Assembly (NCBI GenBank): GCA_028820035.1
Contig: JAPPKI010000126.1
Span: 3,021-12,677 of the forward strand
Origin: a bacterium
GTDB taxonomy: Bacteria > Actinomycetota > Acidimicrobiia > Acidimicrobiales > Bin134
Length of the DNA: 9,657 nt
Direction: 5' to 3'
Notes under the pieces: model-generated
Seen by the model: the letters and a program-made list of their open reading frames with translations, nothing else
Told to the model about the DNA's origin: nothing
The model's database searches: none
Program-made: the position numbers and the translations under genes
In this document: piece after piece, positions 1-6,962 of the stretch
Layout: the number at the start of each line of letters is the position of its first letter
Position numbering within the stretch: the first letter of the stretch is position 1

Positions 1-1158
1 GGCCAGGCCGCCATCGCCCACGAGTTCTATGTGGGGGGCACGGCGTCGTCGGGCGTGAAGAAGATCAACACCGGCTATCCCATCAAGATCCCGGTGATTG
101 ATTTGGCCGAGGTGGGCGCGGGCGGCGGATCGATCGCCTACCTCGACAGCGGCGGCGCGCTGCGGGTGGGGCCCGATTCCGCCGGAGCCGAGCCGGGTCC
201 GGCCTGCTACGACCGGGGCGGCGGCCAGCCCACCGTGACCGACGCCGATCTTGTGCTGGGCTACCTCAACCCAAACTTCTTCCTCGGGGGCCGCATGGCT
301 ATCCGGGCCGACCTGGCCCACGCCGCCCTGGCCGAGATGGCCGAACCCATGGGGCTGACCCCGGAGGAGGCCGCTGCCGGGGTGTACGAGGTGGTCAACG
401 CCACCATGGCCGCCGCGGTGCGGGTGGTGACCCTGGAGCGGGGCATTGACCCCCGCGATTTCACCCTGCTGGCCTCAGGCGGTGCCGCCGGGGTGCATGT
501 AGCCCGCTTAGCCGAGGAGTTCGGCATCACCGAGGTGGTCATTCCGGCCAACCCTGGCGTGGGCTCGGCAGTGGGCCTGCTGGCTTCAGACGTGGTGACC
601 GACCATGTCCGTACCCAGGTGATCGACTCGGTTGGTGTTGATGTGAGCGTCGTCGAGGCCATCTACGCCGAGCTGGAAGCCGTGGCCGTGGCCGAAATCG
701 GGGCTGAGGGGTTCTCTGCCGACGAAATCGTTCTGGAGCGAGAGATCGACATCCGTTACCACCACCAAGCCCACGAACTCACCGTCCCCCTCCATGGAGT
801 TGACCTCGACGAGGCGGCTGCCGCGTTCAACGAGCTCTATGAAGAGCTCTACGGCATCCGCCAGACCGACCCGGTGGAGTTTGTCAACTACCGAGTGCGG
901 GTTGTCGGCCCCGTGCCCAAGCCCGACTGGTTTACCGACGAGGTGGCAGCCCAACCGCCCATGCCCCTCTCCTACCGCCCTGCCTGGTTCGGTGGCGAAA
1001 TGGCCGACACCCCCGTCTACCGCCGCCACACCCTCCTCCCCGGCCCCACCATCGCCGGCCCCGCCATCATCGAAGAGACCTCCTCCACCGTGGTCGTCCC
1101 CAAAAGCTGGACCGCCTCAACCAACCGCCACCTCAGCCTGGTGCTGCGTCCGGCCTAG
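1..1158 (+). CDS. Hydantoinase/oxoprolinase family protein, A-type subunit (C-terminal part, 5' truncated)
   Basis: The frame is open from base 1, so this is the last 385 residues of a longer protein (family members are about 650-700 residues). The GTG at 31 is internal and is not the start. Family-typical blocks are visible. A glycine-rich VGAGGGSIA begins at residue 38 of the fragment, followed by the RVGPDSAGAEPGPACY stretch and then TVTDADLVLG. Further on are the LLASGGAAGVHVARLAEEFG and NPGVGSAVGLL segments (usual form GAGPLHA). Near the C-terminus are an IDIRYHHQAHEL strand and a final GPAIIEETSSTVVVP motif. Relatives are the A subunits of ATP-dependent N-methylhydantoinase, 5-oxoprolinase and acetone carboxylase. 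They use an actin-like ATPase fold to activate a cyclic amide or ketone in the cytoplasm, and normally pair with a B subunit. No B subunit follows: the next gene is convergent, with 4 bp between the stops. A partner, if any, lies upstream of the window. The family is secure; the substrate is unknown. Confidence 0.9.
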   Translation, partial: GQAAIAHEFYVGGTASSGVKKINTGYPIKIPVIDLAEVGAGGGSIAYLDSGGALRVGPDSAGAEPGPACYDRGGGQPTVTDADLVLGYLNPNFFLGGRMAIRADLAHAALAEMAEPMGLTPEEAAAGVYEVVNATMAAAVRVVTLERGIDPRDFTLLASGGAAGVHVARLAEEFGITEVVIPANPGVGSAVGLLASDVVTDHVRTQVIDSVGVDVSVVEAIYAELEAVAVAEIGAEGFSADEIVLEREIDIRYHHQAHELTVPLHGVDLDEAAAAFNELYEELYGIRQTDPVEFVNYRVRVVGPVPKPDWFTDEVAAQPPMPLSYRPAWFGGEMADTPVYRRHTLLPGPTIAGPAIIEETSSTVVVPKSWTASTNRHLSLVLRPA

Positions 1159-1162
1159 GTCG

Positions 1163-2404
1163 TTAGTTCCAGCGGACGTGGAGGTGTTCGTGGCCGTGGA
1201 GGACGAGGGTGGGGCGATATACGGGGGCCGGCTTGTCGGGGTTGAGCTCCAGGGCAGGGAACCGTTGGACCAGGGCATCGAGGGCGGCGATGGCTTCGGC
1301 TCGGGCCAGGGATGAGCCCAGGCAGTAGTAGGCCCCCAGGCCGAAGCCGTTGTGCTGACTGGCGTCGCGGTTGAGGTCCAGCCGGTCTGGTTCGGGGAAC
1401 GCCTCGGGGTCGCGGTTGCAGGCCCCCAGCATCACCACGCATAGGTCGCCCTCGGGGAAGGTCTGGCCCGCCACTTCCACGTCGGCGGCCAGCACCCGGT
1501 GGTTGATCTGCACTGAGCTGTCGTAGCGCAGCAGCTCCTCGAAGGCGTCGTCGATCATCTCGGGCGTGGCCTGCAACCGCTCTAGCTCGCTGGGATTCTC
1601 CAATAGCGCCTTGGTGGCGTTGCCGATGATGTCGGCGGTGGTCTCGTGGCCTGCTTGGAGGAGGATTATGCAGGTCGGGACAACCTCTTGGTCGGTGAGC
1701 GGCCCCCGCTCGTCCTCCACCGTGACCAGCTTGGTCATCAGGTCGTCGCCGGGGTTGGCCCGGCGCTCGGCGGCCAGCGCGGTGAAGTACTCGGTGAACC
1801 CCCGCACGGCCTTCTCGCCGTTGGCGATCATCTCGTCGCTGAGTGCGGCGATATCGCCCCGGCGGGCGAAGTCCCACATCCACTGCTCGATGTCGGGGAT
1901 GTCGCTGCGGGGGATGCCCAGCATCTCGCAAATGACGTGTACTGGCAGCGGGTAGGCGAACTGGCTCACCACGTCCATACCGCCGTCGTCGGCCACCGCG
2001 TCCAGCAGCCCGGTGACCACGTCGTTGATGGCTGGCTTGATCTTCTCCACCGCCCGGGGAGTGAACACTCGGGCCACCATGGAGCGAATGCGCTGGTGGT
2101 CGGGCGGGTCCAGCCACAGCAGCATCCGCTTCATCATGTCGTAGTACTCGGTGCCACCCGCCCCCACGTTGTACATCTCGGTGGTGCGGCGGTCGCTGAT
2201 GGCCTTGGGGTTGCGCAGAAGCTGATCGGCGTCGGCGTGGCGGGTGAACACCCACGCCTCGTGCAGGATCGGGTTGTGGGTCTTGTGGATCGGGGCAGCC
2301 TCCCGCAGCGCGTGATAGTGCGGGTACAGGTCTCCCCGGATCTCCGGATTGATGATGTCGGCGATGATCTGCTCAGGGCCTGATTTAGAGGTGGCAGCGC
2401 TCAT
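1163..2404 (-). CDS. Cytochrome P450 (class I, bacterial soluble type)
   Basis: A 413-residue soluble haem-thiolate monooxygenase, normal length for bacterial P450s, with no membrane anchor. The I-helix oxygen-activation motif AGHETT is at 251-256 and the K-helix ExxR is E290-L-L-R293. The haem loop FGLGAYYCLG is at 354-363 with Cys361 as thiolate ligand. The position usually held by His in FGxGxHxCxG is Tyr359. The C-helix region LDPPDHQRIRS (about 98-108) is typical of actinobacterial P450s. The ATG at 2404 was chosen because it overlaps the TGA of the upstream molybdenum hydroxylase gene (ATGA, 2401-2404), a classic translational-coupling arrangement; no Shine-Dalgarno is visible. An in-frame GTG at 2416 would add four residues. 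Electrons should come from a ferredoxin and reductase, neither of which is in the window. The substrate is unknown. Coupling to the hydroxylase suggests a shared pathway, but this is inference. Confidence 0.95.
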   Translation of the reverse strand: MSAATSKSGPEQIIADIINPEIRGDLYPHYHALREAAPIHKTHNPILHEAWVFTRHADADQLLRNPKAISDRRTTEMYNVGAGGTEYYDMMKRMLLWLDPPDHQRIRSMVARVFTPRAVEKIKPAINDVVTGLLDAVADDGGMDVVSQFAYPLPVHVICEMLGIPRSDIPDIEQWMWDFARRGDIAALSDEMIANGEKAVRGFTEYFTALAAERRANPGDDLMTKLVTVEDERGPLTDQEVVPTCIILLQAGHETTADIIGNATKALLENPSELERLQATPEMIDDAFEELLRYDSSVQINHRVLAADVEVAGQTFPEGDLCVVMLGACNRDPEAFPEPDRLDLNRDASQHNGFGLGAYYCLGSSLARAEAIAALDALVQRFPALELNPDKPAPVYRPTLVLHGHEHLHVRWN

Positions 2405-4680
2405 AGTGAAGGCCACGCTATAGCGGTGGGGGGATCGTCTGCCGATTGGATGGCCGACCAGACTCGTTCGGGAGTGAGCGGCAGATCTATGTACCGGATA
2501 CCAAGATCGCTTAGCGCGTCAATCACCGCGTTCTGCACCGCTGGGGTGGCGCCAATGGTGGCGGCTTCGCCGATGCCCTTCACCCCCAAGGGGTTCAGAT
2601 GGGTGGGGGTGATGGTGCTATCGACGGTGAAATCGCAGAATTCGGCGGCCGAAGGCATGGCGTAGTCGGCCAGTCCGGTGGTGAGCGGGTTGCCGTGGTC
2701 GTCATACGCCACATATTCGTACAGTGCCTGGCCGATGCCCGAGGCCACTCCACCGTGCTGCTGGCCGGCCACGATCAGCGGATTCAGCAGATTCCCGGCG
2801 TCGTCCACCGCCACAAAGCGCCGCAGGGTGACCAGTCCGGTCTCGGTGTCCACCTCTACCACGCAGATGTGGGTGCCGAATGGGAAGGTGGCGCCGTCGG
2901 TGGTGTGGTCGAGCTCGACCCGCAGCGGCTCGTCGGCCGCCGCCACGACCTGCTCCCAGCTCACCGCCGCACCGGGAACGCCAGCCACCCCCAAGCGGCC
3001 CTCGTCGGTCACCACGATGTCGTCGGTGCTGGCCTCCAACAGCTCCGCCGCCCGCTGCCGGGCGATGTCCAGCACCTCCATGGAAGCAGCATGAATGGCG
3101 CTGCCCCCGAGCTGGGCGCTGCGCGAACCGCCGGTGCCGCCACCTCGGGCCACCAACGCGGTGTCGGCCTGCACGAAGGCGATGCGGTCCAGGTCGATGC
3201 CCAGCCGGTCGGCCACGATCATGGTGAACGCGGTCTCGTGGCCCTGGCCGTGGGAGGAGGTGCCCACCGACACCGTGGCCGAGCCGTCGGGGTGTACCTC
3301 CACTACCGCGTGCTCCTCCTGTCCGGTGGGCGCGGTCACCTCCACATAGCTCGACAACCCGATGCCCAGCCTCCGGGGGTCTCCGGCGGCCCGGCGGGCC
3401 GCCTGCTCGGCTCGCAGATCGTCGTAGCCCACCAAATCGCAGGCCCGGTCCAGGGCCTTGGCGTACTCACCGGTGTCGTAGGCCCCGCCGGTAGGGGTCA
3501 CGAGCGGAAAGTCCTCAGGGGCCAAGAAGTTGCGGCGGCGGAACTCCACCGGATCGATGCCCAACTCGGCTGCGGCCAGATCGGCCATGCGCTCAATAGT
3601 GAGGGTGGCCTGGGGTCGGCCCGCCCCCCGGAACGCCCCCAGCGGGGCCCGGTTGGTAGCCGCAAGGCCGTAGTCGAACTGCACCTGCTCGATGCCGTAA
3701 ACGCCGGTCGCCATGACCCGGGTGATGGTGGGGAGAACGCCGCCCAAGGCGGGATAAGCCCCGGCATCCACCAGCACCACAACTTCCAGCGACACCATGC
3801 GGCCGTCGTCGGTCACGCCCAACCGGACGTAATGCACCTGATGGCGGGCCTGCATGGAGATGAGGTTCTCAGCCCGGGTCTCATTCCACACCACGGGGCG
3901 ACCCAGTTGCCGGGCGGCTGCGGACACTGCCACATGTTCCACGCGCCAGCCGCCCTTAGCCCCGAAGCCGCCGCCCACCCACGGGGCGATCACCCGCACC
4001 TGGTCATGGTCCAACCCCAGCGAATCAGCTATGCCTGCTCGGGTGGGGTGTGCACCCTGGGTGGATACCCACAAGGTGAGCTGCTCGCCGGTGGGGTCGG
4101 CGAGCACGGCGTCGGTTTCCATCGGAACTACGGCCATCCGGTTGTGGACGATGCGGCCGGTGATAACCCGGTCGGCTTCGTCGTGCAGGCCCTCTACCGG
4201 ATCGAAAGCCCGGAACATCGAGTCGGATCCCCGTTCGGGAAACAACACCGCCGCACCGTTGGCCACCGCGGCCTCGGCATCCATCGACACCGGCAGCGGC
4301 TCGTAGTCAACCATGATCTCATCGGCCGCGTCTTGGGCCGCGGCCAACGTTCCAGCCACCACCATGGCCACCGGCTCGCCCACAAAACGGACCCGACCGC
4401 TGGCCAACGGCCCGCGCGCAAAGTGAGGATCGAGCGGGAACCGGGGCTTCACCTGGTCAACCCCAATGCTCTCGGCGGTGTACACCGCAACCACCCCCGG
4501 TCGCTCGGCCGCGGCCCCAATGTCGATGCCGGCGATCTCCCCATGGGCCACCGGCGAGCGGACGAAGTGGGCTTGGAGCAGGCCATCTGGCCTCAAATCC
4601 CCGGTGAAGCGACCCTCTCCAGTAAGTAGAGTCCCGTCTTCCCGGCGCACAACTTCAGTCCCCAAGATCGATCCAGCCAT
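2401..4680 (-). CDS. Xanthine/CO dehydrogenase-family molybdopterin-binding large subunit (CoxL-like, not true CO dehydrogenase)
   Basis: A 759-residue molybdenum hydroxylase catalytic subunit that should bind molybdopterin cytosine dinucleotide and insert a water-derived oxygen into its substrate. Motifs in order are NRMAVVPMETDAV (about 180-192), the Mo-cofactor loop GGGFGAKGG (236-244), GAFRGAGRPQ (348-357), SSHGQGHET (475-483), GGGTGGSRS (513-521) and KGIGEAATIG (701-710). Glu705 in the last motif is the expected catalytic base. The active-site loop reads GAFRGAGR instead of the Cys-containing AYRCSFR of genuine form I CO dehydrogenase. It therefore belongs with the form-II-like or other hydroxylases of uncertain substrate. 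The frame extends upstream to 4749, but MAGSILG at 4680 begins where family homology begins, and the longer start would run into the divergent gene. The usual 2Fe-2S small subunit and FAD medium subunit are absent from both sides. The stop overlaps the following P450 start. Confidence 0.92.
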   Translation of the reverse strand: MAGSILGTEVVRREDGTLLTGEGRFTGDLRPDGLLQAHFVRSPVAHGEIAGIDIGAAAERPGVVAVYTAESIGVDQVKPRFPLDPHFARGPLASGRVRFVGEPVAMVVAGTLAAAQDAADEIMVDYEPLPVSMDAEAAVANGAAVLFPERGSDSMFRAFDPVEGLHDEADRVITGRIVHNRMAVVPMETDAVLADPTGEQLTLWVSTQGAHPTRAGIADSLGLDHDQVRVIAPWVGGGFGAKGGWRVEHVAVSAAARQLGRPVVWNETRAENLISMQARHQVHYVRLGVTDDGRMVSLEVVVLVDAGAYPALGGVLPTITRVMATGVYGIEQVQFDYGLAATNRAPLGAFRGAGRPQATLTIERMADLAAAELGIDPVEFRRRNFLAPEDFPLVTPTGGAYDTGEYAKALDRACDLVGYDDLRAEQAARRAAGDPRRLGIGLSSYVEVTAPTGQEEHAVVEVHPDGSATVSVGTSSHGQGHETAFTMIVADRLGIDLDRIAFVQADTALVARGGGTGGSRSAQLGGSAIHAASMEVLDIARQRAAELLEASTDDIVVTDEGRLGVAGVPGAAVSWEQVVAAADEPLRVELDHTTDGATFPFGTHICVVEVDTETGLVTLRRFVAVDDAGNLLNPLIVAGQQHGGVASGIGQALYEYVAYDDHGNPLTTGLADYAMPSAAEFCDFTVDSTITPTHLNPLGVKGIGEAATIGATPAVQNAVIDALSDLGIRYIDLPLTPERVWSAIQSADDPPTAIAWPSL

Positions 4681-4737
4681 AGGGTGCCCATTATGGGAGG
4701 CGCACCGGCAGAACTCGTTATGGGAGGGTGAACAAGC
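4681..4737. promoter_or_regulatory. Divergent intergenic promoter region with short repeats
   Basis: These 57 bp separate the divergent starts of the molybdenum hydroxylase (-) and the isochorismatase-fold gene (+), so both promoters must lie here or inside the genes. An 11-bp odd palindrome CCCATTATGGG is at 4687-4697. The decamer TTATGGGAGG occurs twice in direct orientation, at 4691-4700 and 4718-4727, 27 bp apart. The second copy contains the GGGAGG Shine-Dalgarno (4722-4727) of the + gene, 10 nt before its ATG. On the minus strand CATAAT (4695-4690) could act as a -10 box, giving an mRNA with almost no leader. Any operator role is inference; no -35 box stands out. Confidence 0.4.
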
Positions 4738-5352
4738 ATGGAACTGCATGATTTAATCGAACCGGCCACCACTGCTTTGGTGCTTCAGGAGTGCCAAAAC
4801 GGAGTGATCGGGGAGCTGTCGGCCCTGCCCGCGCTGGCTGAGGCCGCCAAGGAGGGGCTGATCCCCAACGTGGCCGCGCTAGCCGATGCAGCCCGCACGG
4901 CAGGTGTGCGGGTGATTCACTGCACGGCCCAGCATCGCGCCGACGGTTGGGGCGGCAACCGCAATGCCCGCCTGTTCCGGGCCATGCCCAAGATGCCGGT
5001 TCAGCTGCACGTTGGCACCCCGGCGGTAGAGGTGGTGCCCGAGATCGGCGTGGCCGACACCGACATCGTTCTGCCTCGCCACCACGGGCTATCGCCATTT
5101 CAGGGCACCGAACTCGACTCGATGCTGCGCAACGAGGGCGTCCGCACCATTGTGGCCGTAGGGGTTTCGGTGAACGTGGCCATCATCAACCTGACCTTCG
5201 ACGCGGTCAATGCGGGCTATGTGGTGGTAATCCCTCGCGACGCCGTAGCCGGCACCCCGCCCGACTACGTCGACGCCGTGTTCGAGCACACGCTCGGCAT
5301 CGTGGCCACCGTCACCACCACTGCCGACGTGGTCGACGCCTGGACGGGCTAG
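4738..5352 (+). CDS. Isochorismatase-fold cysteine hydrolase-like protein with atypical catalytic residues
   Basis: A 204-residue protein with the isochorismatase (nicotinamidase-like) Rossmann fold. It opens with TTALVLQECQNGV (11-23), matching the family's LLVIDMQNDF strand. It then has SPFQGTELDSMLRNEGVRTIVAVGV (119-143) and FDAVNAGYVVVIPRDAVAG (154-172), both recognisable family blocks. The family normally hydrolyses amides or enol ethers through an Asp-Lys-Cys triad. Here, by eye, the Asp position is Glu18, the Lys region reads LPRHHG with Arg114, and the nucleophilic Cys position (usually T-N-x-C) is Ala148 in VSVNVAII. The only cysteines are Cys19 and Cys62. Databases label such proteins cysteine hydrolases, but classical chemistry looks unlikely. 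The ATG at 4738 has GGGAGG 10 nt upstream. The gene diverges from the molybdenum hydroxylase, and its stop is one base from that of the convergent cytochrome c gene. Confidence 0.85.
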   Translation: MELHDLIEPATTALVLQECQNGVIGELSALPALAEAAKEGLIPNVAALADAARTAGVRVIHCTAQHRADGWGGNRNARLFRAMPKMPVQLHVGTPAVEVVPEIGVADTDIVLPRHHGLSPFQGTELDSMLRNEGVRTIVAVGVSVNVAIINLTFDAVNAGYVVVIPRDAVAGTPPDYVDAVFEHTLGIVATVTTTADVVDAWTG

Positions 5353-5353
5353 G

Positions 5354-5728
5354 TCAACCCAAACCGCCTCTCACGTAGGCCACCACCGCGGCGATCTCGT
5401 CGTCGCTGAGCTTGGAGGCGAACTCGGGCATCTCGCCGAGGCCTTCCCGGACCAGCGCTTCCATGGCCTCTGCCGAGGCGTACTTCTCCAGGACTTCGTT
5501 GGGGCGGATATCCGGCCCGACGATGCCGCTGCCGTCGATGCCGTGGCACCCCACGCAGCGCTGCAAGTACACGGCCTTGCCGTCGGCCACCGGCACAATT
5601 GCGCTCGTCACCGGGACCTCATCAGGACTGGTCCCTCCGCTACAACCGACAGCGGCCACCAACACAAGTACACCGCCTGCCAACAGGACGCCGAACGCCC
5701 ACCTCAGTCGAGAGACGGGCAGGGTCAA
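5354..5728 (-). CDS. Lipoprotein c-type cytochrome, monohaem
   Basis: A small exported electron carrier of about 124 residues. After a short Arg-containing N-terminus, a hydrophobic run WAFGVLLAGGVLVLVAAVGC (10-29) ends in a lipobox-like AVGC. Cys29 is the probable lipid anchor, placing the protein on the outer face of the cytoplasmic membrane. A low-complexity linker follows, then the haem attachment site CVGCH (58-62) and the probable distal ligand Met100 in LGEMPEF. It ends with a C-terminal helix SDDEIAAVVAYVRGG, as in class I cytochrome c (cytochrome_CBB3 type). The chosen start is TTG at 5728, overlapping the TGA of the upstream P450 gene (TTGA) with the G-rich GGTGGGAG just upstream. 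The frame is open to 5803, but that N-terminus lies inside P450 coding sequence and would spoil the signal peptide. It is last in the SDR-P450-cytochrome operon. Its redox partner is not in the window. Confidence 0.83.
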   Translation of the reverse strand: MTLPVSRLRWAFGVLLAGGVLVLVAAVGCSGGTSPDEVPVTSAIVPVADGKAVYLQRCVGCHGIDGSGIVGPDIRPNEVLEKYASAEAMEALVREGLGEMPEFASKLSDDEIAAVVAYVRGGLG

Positions 5729-6939
5729 GCTCCCACCGGGGCGCTGGGGCTGAACGTCACTGGCATCGATTCGGGACCGACGATGAAGTTGGACGCCCGC
5801 CACGGCAGCGGCTCGTCGTTGGCCAACTGGATGTCGGGCATCCGCTCAGCCAGACGCTGGAACATGATCTTGAGCTCCAGGCGGGCCAAAGATGCTCCCA
5901 GGCAGAAGTGCGTTCCCCAGCCGAAGGCCAGGTGTTGGTTGGGCTCGCGCTCCAAGTCGAACGTGAACGGGTCGTCGAACACTCGGTCGTCCCGGTTGGC
6001 CGACGGATAGAACAAGATGATCTGGTCGCCCTCGCCAATGGTCTCACCATGCATCTCCACTTCCCGGGTGGCACTGCGGGACATGTTCTTGATGGGCGTC
6101 ACCCAGCGCAGCAACTCCTCCACCGCTCGCTCCATCCAGGCGTCGTCGGCAGACCTCTGGTTGAACAGCGCCTTCTGGTCGGGGTGCTCCATCAGCGCCA
6201 ACATCCCACCACTGATCACGTGGCGGGACGTCTCGTCGCCCCCGATCAAGATCAGCAGACCCTCCTGATACAGCGATTCGTCGTCGAGGCTGTCGCCGTC
6301 CACCTCGGCATGGCACAACACGCTCACCAGGTCGGACTGCGGCGGGCGATCCCGCCGGTCGGCGATAACCCCCATAAGAAACTCCCGAAAGGCCACCCCG
6401 GCCATGATCCCCTTCTCGAGCGCCTCTTGGTCGGTCTCGGTGGTGGCCCGCATCATGTCGTCGGACCACTCCAGCAGGTCGTCGTAGCTCTCACGAGGAA
6501 AGCCCAGCATGTCGCCAATCAGGATCAGCGGCAACGGAGCCGCGATGTCCCAAATGAAATCGCACTCGCCCCGCTCGCACACCTTGTCCAAGATCTCGTC
6601 GCAGATTGCGATGACGTCGGGGGTGTGATCACGCACCCGCTTGGGGGTGAAGCCCCGGTTCACCAGCTTGCGGCGCTGTTTGTGCTCGGGGTCGTCCATG
6701 GAGATCATCATGGGCAGCGAATTCCCGTGGGGGCGGGGGCTGCGATACGAGGAGAACGTTTTGGGGTCCTTCTCGATGGCCAAGATGTCGTGGTAGCGGG
6801 AGATGCCCCACACGTCGCTGTTGGGGTCGTAGTACACCGGGGAGTGCTCCCGCATCCAGGTCCACGCTTCGTGGGGCTCGTGCTGGAACCAGAACCCGTC
6901 CATGAAGTTGACCCCGTCGAGGGTGGGGTGGTTGGGCAT
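5725..6939 (-). CDS. Cytochrome P450, CYP142-like
   Basis: A 404-residue soluble P450. The I-helix reads GGDETSRHVISGG (233-245), the K-helix ExxR is E275-L-L-R278, and the haem loop is FGWGTHFCLG (339-348) with Cys346 as ligand. From memory, the I-helix, the PIKNMSR segment (282-288) and the C-terminal ANFIVGPESMPVTFSPSAP resemble mycobacterial CYP142. That enzyme hydroxylates and oxidises the terminal side-chain carbon of cholesterol and cholest-4-en-3-one. This suggests, without proving, action on a steroid or branched-chain lipid side chain. The ATG at 6939 has GAGGT six nt upstream (6946-6950) and lies 23 bp after the SDR stop, consistent with one operon. The frame stays open upstream to 7431, but that part overlaps the SDR gene out of frame and is a shadow. 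No ferredoxin gene adjoins; the next gene encodes an exported cytochrome c. Confidence 0.95.
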   Translation of the reverse strand: MPNHPTLDGVNFMDGFWFQHEPHEAWTWMREHSPVYYDPNSDVWGISRYHDILAIEKDPKTFSSYRSPRPHGNSLPMMISMDDPEHKQRRKLVNRGFTPKRVRDHTPDVIAICDEILDKVCERGECDFIWDIAAPLPLILIGDMLGFPRESYDDLLEWSDDMMRATTETDQEALEKGIMAGVAFREFLMGVIADRRDRPPQSDLVSVLCHAEVDGDSLDDESLYQEGLLILIGGDETSRHVISGGMLALMEHPDQKALFNQRSADDAWMERAVEELLRWVTPIKNMSRSATREVEMHGETIGEGDQIILFYPSANRDDRVFDDPFTFDLEREPNQHLAFGWGTHFCLGASLARLELKIMFQRLAERMPDIQLANDEPLPWRASNFIVGPESMPVTFSPSAPVGA

Positions 6940-6962
6940 TGCTCTACCTCGTGCTCGTACTG

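Noticed and set aside
1155..2255. Minus-strand 366-codon frame within the P450 gene
   Set aside because: Arg/Pro-rich composition typical of a shifted frame of the P450; it has no motifs.
2416..2425. Perfect 10-bp palindrome CGCTATAGCG just upstream of the P450 start
   Set aside because: It lies inside the end of the hydroxylase coding sequence; a 10-bp palindrome is expected about once per kilobase by chance.
2599..4629. Very long + strand open frame (676 codons) opposite the molybdenum hydroxylase
   Set aside because: It is His/Gly/Arg/Val-rich with no domain pattern and mirrors the GC-rich codon usage of the minus-strand gene, which has clear family motifs. It is an antisense shadow.
2401..4680. 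Annotation as carbon monoxide dehydrogenase large subunit (coxL)
   Set aside because: The form I active-site loop with Cys (AYRCSFR) is absent, replaced by GAFRGAGR, and the coxM and coxS neighbours are missing.
4681..4749. Upstream extension of the molybdenum hydroxylase to 4749
   Set aside because: The extra 23 residues are Cys/His-rich and unlike the family, and overlap the start of the divergent gene; ATG at 4680 fits the family N-terminus.
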